Below are positions 1 through 5,682 of a DNA stretch of 10,280 nt, piece after piece (the first letter of the stretch is position 1; each line of letters opens with the position of its first letter). This stretch comes from Actinobacteria bacterium RBG_16_64_13 (lineage in GTDB: Bacteria; Actinomycetota; Thermoleophilia; RBG-16-64-13), in contig MELN01000032.1 in NCBI GenBank assembly GCA_001768675.1, forward strand, positions 1 to 10,280, written 5' to 3'. A program made the translations under genes and the position numbers. The notes under the pieces are model-generated. The model was not told the DNA's origin and did no database searches. It saw only the letters and a list, made by a program, of their open reading frames with translations.

Positions 1-642
1 GGCGTCGGCGCCAGCGCCTGCGTAGCGGACCCCAGCCTCGTCCAGCCGGACGAGCGAATCGAGCAGTGCCGTCGTCCCGTAGTCGACGCTGTGGTTGTTC
101 GCCAGACTCACGATGTCGATGCCGGCGTACGCCAGACCGTCGACCAGACCGGGACGGGCCCTGAAGGTGTATTCCTTCCAGGTGGCCCGGCTGCCCTTGT
201 CGGAGATGGGCCCCTCTAGGTTGACGAAGGCAAGCTGGGCCGGCTCCAAGAACGGCCTCACCTTGGCGAAGAGTGCTTCGCCGCCGCTCTTGTCGATGAA
301 GTTGCCGACGCCCCGGTCTCCCAAGACGTCTCCGCTCGCCGCCACCGTCAAGGCGGGGGGCAGAGTGGTCGTCGTCGGCGGCTCGGTCGTGGTCGTGGTG
401 GCCGCGGTGGTCGTAGTGGTCGCAGCGGTGCTGGTGGTAGTGCTGCCGGCCGCAACAGTCGGCGTGGAGCCGGAACCGGCAGCCGTCGTGGGCTCTTGGG
501 CGAACACCGAAACGCTTCGATTGGCATCCCAGAAATAGAAGGCCGCGAGGGCCACCGCCGTGGTCCACAAGATGATGGCCGCTATCATCCAGCCACGATT
601 TGTGGGCCGTTTGTTCCCGGGTTTGATGATCGTGGCGGCCAT
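1..642 (-). CDS. CapA-like metallophosphatase, membrane-anchored (3' end beyond window)
   Basis: The minus strand reads open for 214 codons from ATG at 642 to the left edge, so the C-terminus is missing. Residues 1-17 are basic and cytoplasmic. Residues 18-38 form one hydrophobic helix (a signal anchor). Residues about 50-97 are a Thr/Pro/Ala-rich linker, with long Thr runs at 67-93. The catalytic domain then begins with the CapA signatures: SGDVLGDRG (metal-binding Asp105), FVNLEGPIS, and the hallmark LANNHSVDYG. CapA (PGA_cap) proteins have a calcineurin-like phosphoesterase fold and occur in poly-gamma-glutamate capsule export and in many uncharacterised envelope proteins. The true substrate here is unknown, and no capB or capC is visible. 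The domain would sit outside the membrane. The start is supported by the -10-like sequence just upstream and by the divergent neighbour. The family call is secure; a capsule role is not. Confidence 0.88.
   Translation of the reverse strand, partial: MAATIIKPGNKRPTNRGWMIAAIILWTTAVALAAFYFWDANRSVSVFAQEPTTAAGSGSTPTVAAGSTTTSTAATTTTTAATTTTTEPPTTTTLPPALTVAASGDVLGDRGVGNFIDKSGGEALFAKVRPFLEPAQLAFVNLEGPISDKGSRATWKEYTFRARPGLVDGLAYAGIDIVSLANNHSVDYGTTALLDSLVRLDEAGVRYAGAGADA
364..444 (-). repeat. Low-complexity Thr-rich tract in the CapA-like linker
   Basis: Residues 67-93 of the CapA-like protein are mostly threonine with a few Ala, Pro, Ser and Glu, encoded by mixed ACC, ACG and ACT codons. The tract links the membrane anchor to the catalytic domain and looks like a flexible, possibly O-glycosylated, wall-spanning spacer. 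The antisense of these codons produces valine runs on the plus strand that can be mistaken for a gene. Confidence 0.7.
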
Positions 643-650
643 GCCTCTAC

Positions 651-659
651 AGTATAATA
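651..659 (-). promoter_or_regulatory. Probable -10 region of the CapA-like gene
   Basis: Read on the minus strand this is TATTATACT, which contains two overlapping -10-like hexamers (TATTAT and TATACT). The A of the CapA start codon lies 9 bases after TATACT, so the mRNA would be leaderless or nearly so. No convincing -35 hexamer is visible at normal spacing. It overlaps the opposite-strand -10 of the amidase gene. Confidence 0.45.
653..658 (+). promoter_or_regulatory. Consensus -10 (TATAAT) of the CwlM-like gene
   Basis: A perfect TATAAT ends 6 bases before the ATG at 665, so transcription would start at or next to the start codon and give a leaderless mRNA. This supports 665 as the true start over the longer reading frame from 560. 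I see no good -35 hexamer 16-18 bases upstream. Confidence 0.6.
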
Positions 660-664
660 GCCAA

Positions 665-1732
665 ATGCGTCCAGTCGGCAGAGGAGATAGAGGCAAACAA
701 GTGGTCGATATCCAGACGCGTCTGGCGGCCCTTGGGTATTTTTTGGGACGCGAAGGCGCCGATGGACTGTTCGGCCCTCACACTGAGAGCGCCATACGGG
801 CGTTCCAGCAGCGCCGCCTCCTGTTCGCCGACGGGGTGGTGGAGGACAACACCTGGACCGAACTGGTCGAGGCAGGCTACGAACCGGGCGAACGACTCCT
901 CTACCTGCGGGTCCCCTATATGCGTGGGGACGATGTGCTCTACCTCCAGCGCCGGCTTGACGAGCTGGGTTTCGACTGCGGGCCCGTGGACGGCATCTTC
1001 TCGCCCGCTCTGGAAGTGGCGGTCACCGAATTCCAGCGCAACGCTGGCCTGAACGTCGACGGCATCGTGGGCGAGACGACTCTCGACCGGCTGTGGCGGC
1101 TGCACAAGACCGGGCCGGACGGCCATGTGGTGAACATCCCCGACCGGATGAACGGTTACGTCGGCCAACGCTCCCTGGCGGAACTGAGAATCAGCATCGA
1201 CCCCGCTCATGGGGGCGCAGACCACGGGGGGAAGCGGGCAGATGCCCCTCGTGAGAAGGACCTGAATCTCGCACTGGGCAAGCGTCTGGCCGAGGTATTG
1301 GAGAGCCGCGGGGTCCTGGTCTGCCTGCTGCGGGACTCGGACACGTCTATCCCGCTTTACGAACGCACCGAGCGTGCCAACGCGTGGGAGCCCGACATCC
1401 ACTTGTGCCTGCATCACAGCTCGAGCCCCAATCCGAAGGCCCAGGGCGCCGCGGCCTATTTCTTCGCCAACCGGACCTACCAGTCGCGCACAGGTAAGCG
1501 TTTGGCGGGATACATGGTCGATGCGCTGCATCGGGAGCTGGGCAGGGTCGACCTCCACAAGCACGGGCGCAACTACGCGTGTCTGAGGGAAGTCAAACCG
1601 CTCGCGGTCATGGTCGAGCCGGGGTACTTGAGCCACCAGGAGGAAGGGCCCTCGCTCGCCGATCCCGCGGTCGTCGCGGGGGAGGCTGAGGCCATCCTTC
1701 ACGGCATCGAAGCCTACCTCGCCCGGCTGTAG
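665..1732 (+). CDS. CwlM-like N-acetylmuramoyl-L-alanine amidase-family protein
   Basis: The product has 355 residues: two peptidoglycan-binding_1 domains (about 6-70 and 83-147, each ending near a DGxV motif) and an Amidase_3 domain (about 174-355). The order, the absence of a signal peptide, and segments such as the GDDV-LQ-RL-LGF-G-VDG pattern around 88-110 match mycobacterial CwlM (Rv3915). CwlM is a cytoplasmic PknB substrate that stimulates MurA. Here the catalytic set looks complete: His182 in IDPAHGG, Glu197 in REKDLNL, His250 in CLHHSS, and Glu318 in VEPGYLS. As I recall it, CwlM has lost zinc-binding histidines, so this protein may be an active amidase. The reading frame extends upstream to a GTG at 560, but that would overlap the divergent gene's 5' end and would lie upstream of the TATAAT, so ATG 665 is preferred. 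The family call is firm. Whether it acts as a hydrolase, a MurA regulator, or both is open. Confidence 0.88.
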   Translation: MRPVGRGDRGKQVVDIQTRLAALGYFLGREGADGLFGPHTESAIRAFQQRRLLFADGVVEDNTWTELVEAGYEPGERLLYLRVPYMRGDDVLYLQRRLDELGFDCGPVDGIFSPALEVAVTEFQRNAGLNVDGIVGETTLDRLWRLHKTGPDGHVVNIPDRMNGYVGQRSLAELRISIDPAHGGADHGGKRADAPREKDLNLALGKRLAEVLESRGVLVCLLRDSDTSIPLYERTERANAWEPDIHLCLHHSSSPNPKAQGAAAYFFANRTYQSRTGKRLAGYMVDALHRELGRVDLHKHGRNYACLREVKPLAVMVEPGYLSHQEEGPSLADPAVVAGEAEAILHGIEAYLARL

Positions 1733-1739
1733 GGACTTG

Positions 1740-1762
1740 CCCTGGTGGTCTCCGGGCCAGGG
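1740..1762 (+). terminator. Weak hairpin after the CwlM-like gene
   Basis: CCCTGG (1740-1745) can pair with CCAGGG (1757-1762) around an 11-base loop, 8 bases past the amidase stop codon. No T-tract follows, so it is not a classical intrinsic terminator. It may reduce read-through or be chance. Confidence 0.25.
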
Positions 1763-1765
1763 AAA

Positions 1766-1774
1766 TGCTAAAGT
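1766..1774 (+). promoter_or_regulatory. Possible extended -10 for the NlpC/P60 gene
   Basis: TGCTAAAGT fits the TGnTAnnnT extended -10 pattern in the 108-base gap before the NlpC/P60 gene, and would give a leader of about 60 bases. No clear -35 is seen. The match is short, so confidence is low. Confidence 0.3.
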
Positions 1775-1826
1775 GCGTGGAAATCTGAGACGGGCTGTCT
1801 GTGACGGCTCCGAGCGAAGAACTATC

Positions 1827-1843
1827 AGGGAGGCACCGAGATA
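1827..1843 (+). promoter_or_regulatory. Shine-Dalgarno plus ATA start codon of the NlpC/P60 gene
   Basis: AGGGAGG (1827-1833) is followed by a 7-base spacer and then ATA at 1841. The frame is open back to a TGA at 1802-1804, and it holds no ATG, GTG or TTG until GTG at 1913. Starting at 1913 would remove nearly all of the hydrophobic core of the signal peptide. Initiation at ATA, or a true ATG misread as ATA, is the best explanation. Confidence 0.6.
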
Positions 1844-2956
1844 ACCGGCAAGTCGGGCGGCATCGGGAAGCGTCTCATCTTACTTCTCCTAGTATTCGCG
1901 GGCATCGGTCTGGTGCTCGGCCAGGCTGCGTTGGCCGAACCCCCCGCCATCACCAAAGCCAAGAGTGAGGCCGAGGCCCTGCAAGAGCGCGTCGACGAAC
2001 TGGGTCATCAACTCGAGGTCGCCGCCGAGGAGTACAACTACGCCAAGGCCAAGTTGGCCGACACCAAAGAACAGGCGAAGAAGACGCAGGCGCTTCTCAC
2101 CAAGGCCGAGCAGGATCTCGAGGTGGCCAGGGGGGTTCTGACCGAGCGCCTTGTCGAGATGTACAAGGAAGGTCAAACCGGCGTGCTCGACACTCTTGTC
2201 GGGTCATCGTCGTTCTCCGAGCTCGTCAATCGTCTGGACATGATGAAGCGTCTCAGCGAGCAGGACGCAAAGCTCGTCGCCGATGTGAGCGCGTACGAGG
2301 AAGAGGTGAGCGCCCGCAAGGCCGAACTAGCTAAGCAGCTTGAGGAAGAGAAGACCTTCACCGCCGACGCCAAGGCGGCCGAGATCAAGGTCCAAGAGCA
2401 GTTGACGGCCAATGAGAAGGCTCTCGCCGGCAAGGAAGCGCAGATAGCGCAGCTGCAGAAGGAAGAGGCGGCCCGCCAGGCGAAGCTGGCTGCCGAGGCC
2501 AAGAAGAGGGCCGACGCCGCGAAGAAGAAGGCGGCCCAGGAGTTGGCCAAGAAGAAGGCCAGCACCCTGAACACCTCCAGAGGCGTGAAGGTCTCTGTCC
2601 CGGAGTCGGCCAGTACCAGCGACGTCGTCGCCGTCGCCATGCAGTACCTTGGCTCACCCTATGTGTGGGCCGGTGCGAGTCCGAGCGGCTTCGACTGCTC
2701 CGGGTTCGTGATGTACGTGTATAGGAAGGTGGGCGTGAATCTGCCGCACTCAAGCCGGCTGCAATACGGGGTCGGCCAGCCGGTGTCGCGCAGCGACTTG
2801 CGCCCCGGCGACCTTGTGTTCTTCTTCAGTCCCATCAGCCATGTAGGCATCTACATCGGCGACGGGAAGATGATCAACGCGGCTGGCACGGGCAAGGGCG
2901 TGCGCATCGATTCAATCTGGGGCAGCTATTCCGGCGCCTCCCGGATCATTCCGTAG
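1841..2956 (+). CDS. Secreted coiled-coil NlpC/P60 peptidoglycan endopeptidase
   Basis: From the ATA at 1841 the product has 371 residues. A signal peptide covers 1-32: GKSGGIGKR, then a Leu-rich core, with cleavage likely after ALA at 30-32. A long charged coiled coil runs from about 35 to 235, including an EMYKEGQTG...LVGSSSFSEL...RL segment typical of CwlO/PcsB/RipA-type N-terminal regions. The end of the coil is a Lys/Ala-rich stretch. The NlpC/P60 domain (about 261-371) has Cys286 in FDCSGF and His334 in SHVGIYIG. The third polar position is Asn346 in MINA, where many family members have His. Such enzymes cut peptide stems of peptidoglycan outside the membrane, usually for cell separation or elongation, and their coiled coil often holds them inactive until a partner binds; no FtsEX is visible here. 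The stop codon is 11 bases before the next gene, suggesting co-transcription. The family is certain; the start is probable. Confidence 0.9.
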   Translation: MTGKSGGIGKRLILLLLVFAGIGLVLGQAALAEPPAITKAKSEAEALQERVDELGHQLEVAAEEYNYAKAKLADTKEQAKKTQALLTKAEQDLEVARGVLTERLVEMYKEGQTGVLDTLVGSSSFSELVNRLDMMKRLSEQDAKLVADVSAYEEEVSARKAELAKQLEEEKTFTADAKAAEIKVQEQLTANEKALAGKEAQIAQLQKEEAARQAKLAAEAKKRADAAKKKAAQELAKKKASTLNTSRGVKVSVPESASTSDVVAVAMQYLGSPYVWAGASPSGFDCSGFVMYVYRKVGVNLPHSSRLQYGVGQPVSRSDLRPGDLVFFFSPISHVGIYIGDGKMINAAGTGKGVRIDSIWGSYSGASRIIP

Positions 2957-2967
2957 AGACCAGCCGC

Positions 2968-3990
2968 ATGGCGCCAATAGCGGTTTACTACCACCCCTCC
3001 TTCATCGAGCACGAGACCGGCGAGCATCCCGAGAACAAGCGTCGTCTCATAGTCGCGAAGCCCATCCTGGAGAATTGCGGTCTCGATCTGGAGTGGGTCA
3101 GCCCGGACGCGGCTCCGGTCTCGGCTATCGCGCGCGTGCATAGTCATTCCTACATCGACTCGGTGCGCAAGCTTGCGGAGGAAGGCGGGGGATGGCTGGA
3201 TCTGGACACCGCCGTGTCGCCTGGGTCCTATGAGGCGGCCCTGCGAGCGGCTGGCTCTGGGATCATGGCCGTCGACCGAAGTTTCTCTGATGGACAGAAG
3301 GCCTTCATGCTCGTGCGTCCGCCGGGGCACCACGCGGGCAAGTCCCGGGGCATGGGTTTCTGTCTGTTCAACAACATCGCGGTGGCTGCTGCGCACGCTC
3401 TGCAAGAAGCCGGGCTAAAGAGGGTGTTGATAGTCGACTGGGACGTGCACCACGGAAACGGCACGCAGGACGTGTTCTACAAAGATCCGCGCGTTCTGTT
3501 CTTCAGTACCCACCTCGGGGATCACTACCCTGGCACGGGCGCGGCCAAGCAAGTGGGTGCCGGTGACGGGATCGGACACACGGTGAACGTTCCCTTGCAT
3601 AGAGGGGCGGGAGACGGAGCGGTTCGGCTGGCGTTCGAATCGTTGCTCGCTCCACTGGCCCGGGCGTTTCGTCCGCAGCTGGTGCTTGTGTCCGCGGGAT
3701 ACGACTCGCAGCAAGGCGACCCTCTTGGCGGGCTGCGTTTCTCGCAGGCGGCCTTCCAGTGGATGGCCGGGTATTTGGTGAGTCTGAGCGAGGAAATAGG
3801 CGCCTTCGGGCCCCTTTGTTTCCTCGAGGGGGGCTACGTACCGGAGATGATGTCGGCCTCAGTCGTGGCGACGATCGCCGGGTTACTGGGCGATACTCCC
3901 TCGTTCGAACGGGCTCCCTCTGCGGGAGATGAGAAGAGCGTTCACAGGACCTTGGAAGAGCTGAAGCCTTTTTGGGGAGAGGTGCTCTAG
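2968..3990 (+). CDS. Histone deacetylase-family (AcuC/HdaH-type) zinc amidohydrolase
   Basis: The 340-residue product covers the whole arginase/deacetylase-fold domain. Visible motifs are RPPGHHA (117-123, active-site His121 and His122), MGFCLFNNIAVAA (129-141), DWDVHHGNGTQ (157-167, zinc ligands Asp159 and His161), SAGYDSQQGDPLGG (242-255, zinc ligand Asp246), and EGGY (287-290, transition-state Tyr290). All catalytic residues are present. Bacterial members deacetylate acetyl-polyamines, acetylated proteins such as acetyl-CoA synthetase, or other acyl-amines; the substrate cannot be told from sequence. It lacks a signal peptide, so it is cytoplasmic. It starts 11 bases after the NlpC/P60 stop, with only a poor Shine-Dalgarno (around TAGAGA), so translation is probably coupled to the upstream gene. 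The product is class II-like rather than the longer eukaryotic type. The family call is very secure. Confidence 0.92.
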   Translation: MAPIAVYYHPSFIEHETGEHPENKRRLIVAKPILENCGLDLEWVSPDAAPVSAIARVHSHSYIDSVRKLAEEGGGWLDLDTAVSPGSYEAALRAAGSGIMAVDRSFSDGQKAFMLVRPPGHHAGKSRGMGFCLFNNIAVAAAHALQEAGLKRVLIVDWDVHHGNGTQDVFYKDPRVLFFSTHLGDHYPGTGAAKQVGAGDGIGHTVNVPLHRGAGDGAVRLAFESLLAPLARAFRPQLVLVSAGYDSQQGDPLGGLRFSQAAFQWMAGYLVSLSEEIGAFGPLCFLEGGYVPEMMSASVVATIAGLLGDTPSFERAPSAGDEKSVHRTLEELKPFWGEVL

Positions 3991-4001
3991 TCATGCGCTA
4001 A

Positions 4002-4082
4002 GGTAACTCTCAAGTAACCGGCCTTTTCCACCGACAAGACTGTAGAAAGGAAAGAGGCCAGGGTCAGACCCGAGAGGGTCTG
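4002..4082 (+). promoter_or_regulatory. Structured 5' leader of pilT (three tandem potential hairpins)
   Basis: Three inverted repeats fill the gap before pilT. Helix 1 is GGTAACT (4002-4008) with AGTAACC (4013-4019), a 4-base loop and one A-A mismatch. Helix 2 abuts it: GGCCTTTTCC (4020-4029) with GGAAAGAGGCC (4049-4059), ten pairs, one bulged G and a 19-base loop. Helix 3 is a perfect 7-bp stem, CAGACCC (4065-4071) with GGGTCTG (4076-4082), closed by a GAGA (GNRA) tetraloop. Its last base, G4082, is also the first base of the Shine-Dalgarno GGAGGG. I could not match it to the cyclic di-GMP-I consensus or any other riboswitch I know. It may control pilT translation, stabilise the mRNA, or be partly chance. 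Confidence 0.45.
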
Positions 4083-4090
4083 GAGGGCGC

Positions 4091-5179
4091 ATGAAGACAA
4101 TCGACGAGTTGCTGCAAGCGGTGACGCAAGCCGGCGCCTCGGACCTGCATCTCAAGGTGGGCAGTCCCCCGATGATCCGGGTGGACGGCGAGTTGGAGAA
4201 TCTCGACGAGCCGCCCTGCTCGCCCGATGACACGAAGGACTATGCCGCCTCGCTCATGAGCGAGAAGCAGATACGCCGCTTCAGCGAGACCAACGAGATC
4301 GACTTCGCCTACAGTGCGGCCCAAGTGGGGCGGTACCGCGTGAACGTCTACCGGCAGCGCGGGACGATCTCCATCGCCATGCGGCAGGTTGTCACTCGGG
4401 TTCCGAACTTCACCGAGCTGAACCTTCCCGAGGTGGTGCAGAGACTTGCGCTCGAGCCGCGGGGGATGGTGCTCGTGACAGGTACCACCGGCTCGGGCAA
4501 GACAACGACGCTGGCCGCCATGATCGATCACATCAACCATCACCTGCGCAAGCACATCGTCACCATCGAGGACCCCATCGAGATCCTTCACCGCGATCAC
4601 AAGTGCATCGTCAACCAGCGTGAGGTAGGTCTCGACACCGAGAACTACGGGACCGCCCTCAAGTACGTCCTGCGCCAGGACCCCGACATCATCTTCATCG
4701 GCGAGATGCGCGACCAGGAGACCGTCCGCACCGCCTTGACGGCTGCCCAGACCGGGCACTTCGTCCTCAGCACGCTGCACACCATCGACGCCACCGAGAC
4801 GGTGAACCGCATCATCGACTTCTTCCCCCTCTATCAGCAGAAACAGGTGCGCATCATGCTGGCCGGCTCGCTCCGGGGCATAGTCTCTCAGCGCCTGCTG
4901 GTGAAGGCCGACGGCACCGGGCGCGTCCCAGCGGTAGAAGTGATGGTGATGACGGGCCGCATCCGCGATCTCATCCTCGACCCTGCACAGACCCACAACA
5001 TGAAGAATGCCGTGCAGGAGGGAGACTTCTACGGCATGCAGACGTTCGACCAGAGCCTGCTCGACCTCTACGAGAAGGGCCTGATCAACCTCTCCGATGC
5101 TCAGATCGTCGCCAGCAACCCTCACGATTTCCGGTTGCTGGTGCAGTCGCGCGGGCACGAGATGCCCATGAGCGACTAG
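4091..5179 (+). CDS. pilT: Type IV pilus retraction ATPase PilT
   Basis: The 362-residue product has the length and motif order of PilT. An N-terminal PAS-like domain (about 1-100) opens with the typical ASDLHL and PPMIRVDGEL segments. The RecA-like ATPase follows: Walker A GTTGSGKT (131-138), Asp box TIEDPIE (158-164), Walker B DIIFIGEMRD (199-208) and His box GHFVLSTLHT (222-231). RIRDLI (290-295) stands at the position of the AIRNLIRE motif that marks PilT retraction activity. PilT hexamers power pilus disassembly at the inner face of the membrane for twitching and DNA uptake. No pilB, pilC or pilin gene lies in the window. Start: ATG preceded by GGAGGG (4082-4087). It lies 100 bases after the deacetylase gene and may share its transcript. 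The AIRNLIRE match is partial, but PilT is far likelier than PilB or GspE. Confidence 0.93.
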   Translation: MKTIDELLQAVTQAGASDLHLKVGSPPMIRVDGELENLDEPPCSPDDTKDYAASLMSEKQIRRFSETNEIDFAYSAAQVGRYRVNVYRQRGTISIAMRQVVTRVPNFTELNLPEVVQRLALEPRGMVLVTGTTGSGKTTTLAAMIDHINHHLRKHIVTIEDPIEILHRDHKCIVNQREVGLDTENYGTALKYVLRQDPDIIFIGEMRDQETVRTALTAAQTGHFVLSTLHTIDATETVNRIIDFFPLYQQKQVRIMLAGSLRGIVSQRLLVKADGTGRVPAVEVMVMTGRIRDLILDPAQTHNMKNAVQEGDFYGMQTFDQSLLDLYEKGLINLSDAQIVASNPHDFRLLVQSRGHEMPMSD

Positions 5180-5226
5180 ACAGCCTGCGCCCCCCGCTCA
5201 GGCGAACGTTCGAGTACTCACCGGTT
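5180..5226. other. Short convergent intergenic gap with two palindromes
   Basis: This is the 47-base gap between the stops of pilT and the membrane-protein gene. It contains CGAACGTTCG (5203-5212) and GAGTACTC (5212-5219), palindromes sharing one base. Neither is followed by a T-tract in either direction, so I cannot call a terminator. Confidence 0.35.
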
Positions 5227-5682
5227 TCAGACGCGAGCCCTTGGCTGTCGTTCCTGCCGTCTCGCTTTTCGGTCACCCTTCTTCGCCGCTCTTCGTGCGC
5301 GGACTCTGGCTCCCGGCTTCTCTTTCTTCTTGAAGCCCACGAGCCAATTGAGCACACCGGCCAGCAGTGAGAGGAATGCAGCCGCCACCAGGACCCCGGT
5401 GATGTTGGTCGCCGACAGCGGCGCCCCTATCCAGATGAAGATCTGGAGGATCAGGGCGTTCACGAGAACCGTCAGCACGGCGACCGTGACGGCGGAAAAC
5501 GTCCTGCTGCTCAGCCTGTGCAAGGGCCGGACAAGGCTGTTCAGCAGCCCCAGAAAGACAGCGAGTATCACCCCGAGCCACACGGCCTGCAGCCAGAAGC
5601 GCGGCGCGATGAGTGAGTCCACGAGGTAGAGGGCGAGGTAGAAGGCGATGGAGTTCGCGATCCACCGGAGCATGAACTTCAT
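5227..5682 (-). CDS. Phage holin family (superfamily IV-type) small membrane protein
   Basis: The 151-residue product has four hydrophobic segments (about 6-25, 31-50, 62-84 and 93-116) and a strongly basic tail (about 118-150, rich in Arg and Lys). The N-terminus MKFMLRWIANSIAFYLALYL and the GLLNSLVRPL motif (45-54) match the DUF/Phage_holin_4_2 family. That family is named for phage holins but is common in bacterial chromosomes with no known role. The long basic tail could bind nucleic acid, ribosomes or acidic lipids; that is inference. Its ATG (5682-5680) overlaps the TGA of the upstream PafBC-like gene (5681-5679) as ATGA, and GAGGTGA lies just upstream as Shine-Dalgarno, so the two are translationally coupled. 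No other phage genes are nearby, so a lysis function is unlikely. Confidence 0.82.
   Translation of the reverse strand: MKFMLRWIANSIAFYLALYLVDSLIAPRFWLQAVWLGVILAVFLGLLNSLVRPLHRLSSRTFSAVTVAVLTVLVNALILQIFIWIGAPLSATNITGVLVAAAFLSLLAGVLNWLVGFKKKEKPGARVRARRAAKKGDRKARRQERQPRARV

Noticed and set aside
95..538. Plus-strand open frame with valine runs
   Set aside because: It is antisense to the CapA-like gene. Its valine runs are the reverse complement of the Thr-rich linker codons, and the minus strand carries clear CapA motifs.
560..664. Upstream extension of the CwlM-like gene from GTG 560 with a hydrophobic segment resembling a signal peptide
   Set aside because: It lies antisense to the N-terminal coding part of the CapA-like gene, has no Shine-Dalgarno sequence, and lies upstream of the consensus TATAAT that best explains a start at 665.
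647..1702. Long minus-strand open frame (351 codons)
   Set aside because: It is a shadow of the amidase gene in GC-rich DNA. It has no recognisable domain, and the opposite frame has full family motifs.
4000..4090. Cyclic di-GMP-I riboswitch upstream of pilT
   Set aside because: The conserved GCAAA-type joining segments and tetraloop-receptor sequence of that class are absent. The region is reported only as an unclassified structured leader.
4064..5158. Long minus-strand open frame (364 codons)
   Set aside because: It is antisense to pilT. Its composition (His, Asp, Val and Leu rich) is typical of reverse-complemented coding DNA and it has no domain.
5203..5212. LexA/SOS box
   Set aside because: CGAACGTTCG lacks the four-base spacer of the Gram-positive GAAC-N4-GTTC box and sits between convergent gene ends, not at a promoter.
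5227..5682. Prophage remnant suggested by the holin-family protein
   Set aside because: No endolysin, integrase, structural gene or attachment repeat is nearby. This family is widespread as a chromosomal membrane protein, and the gene is coupled to a regulator.
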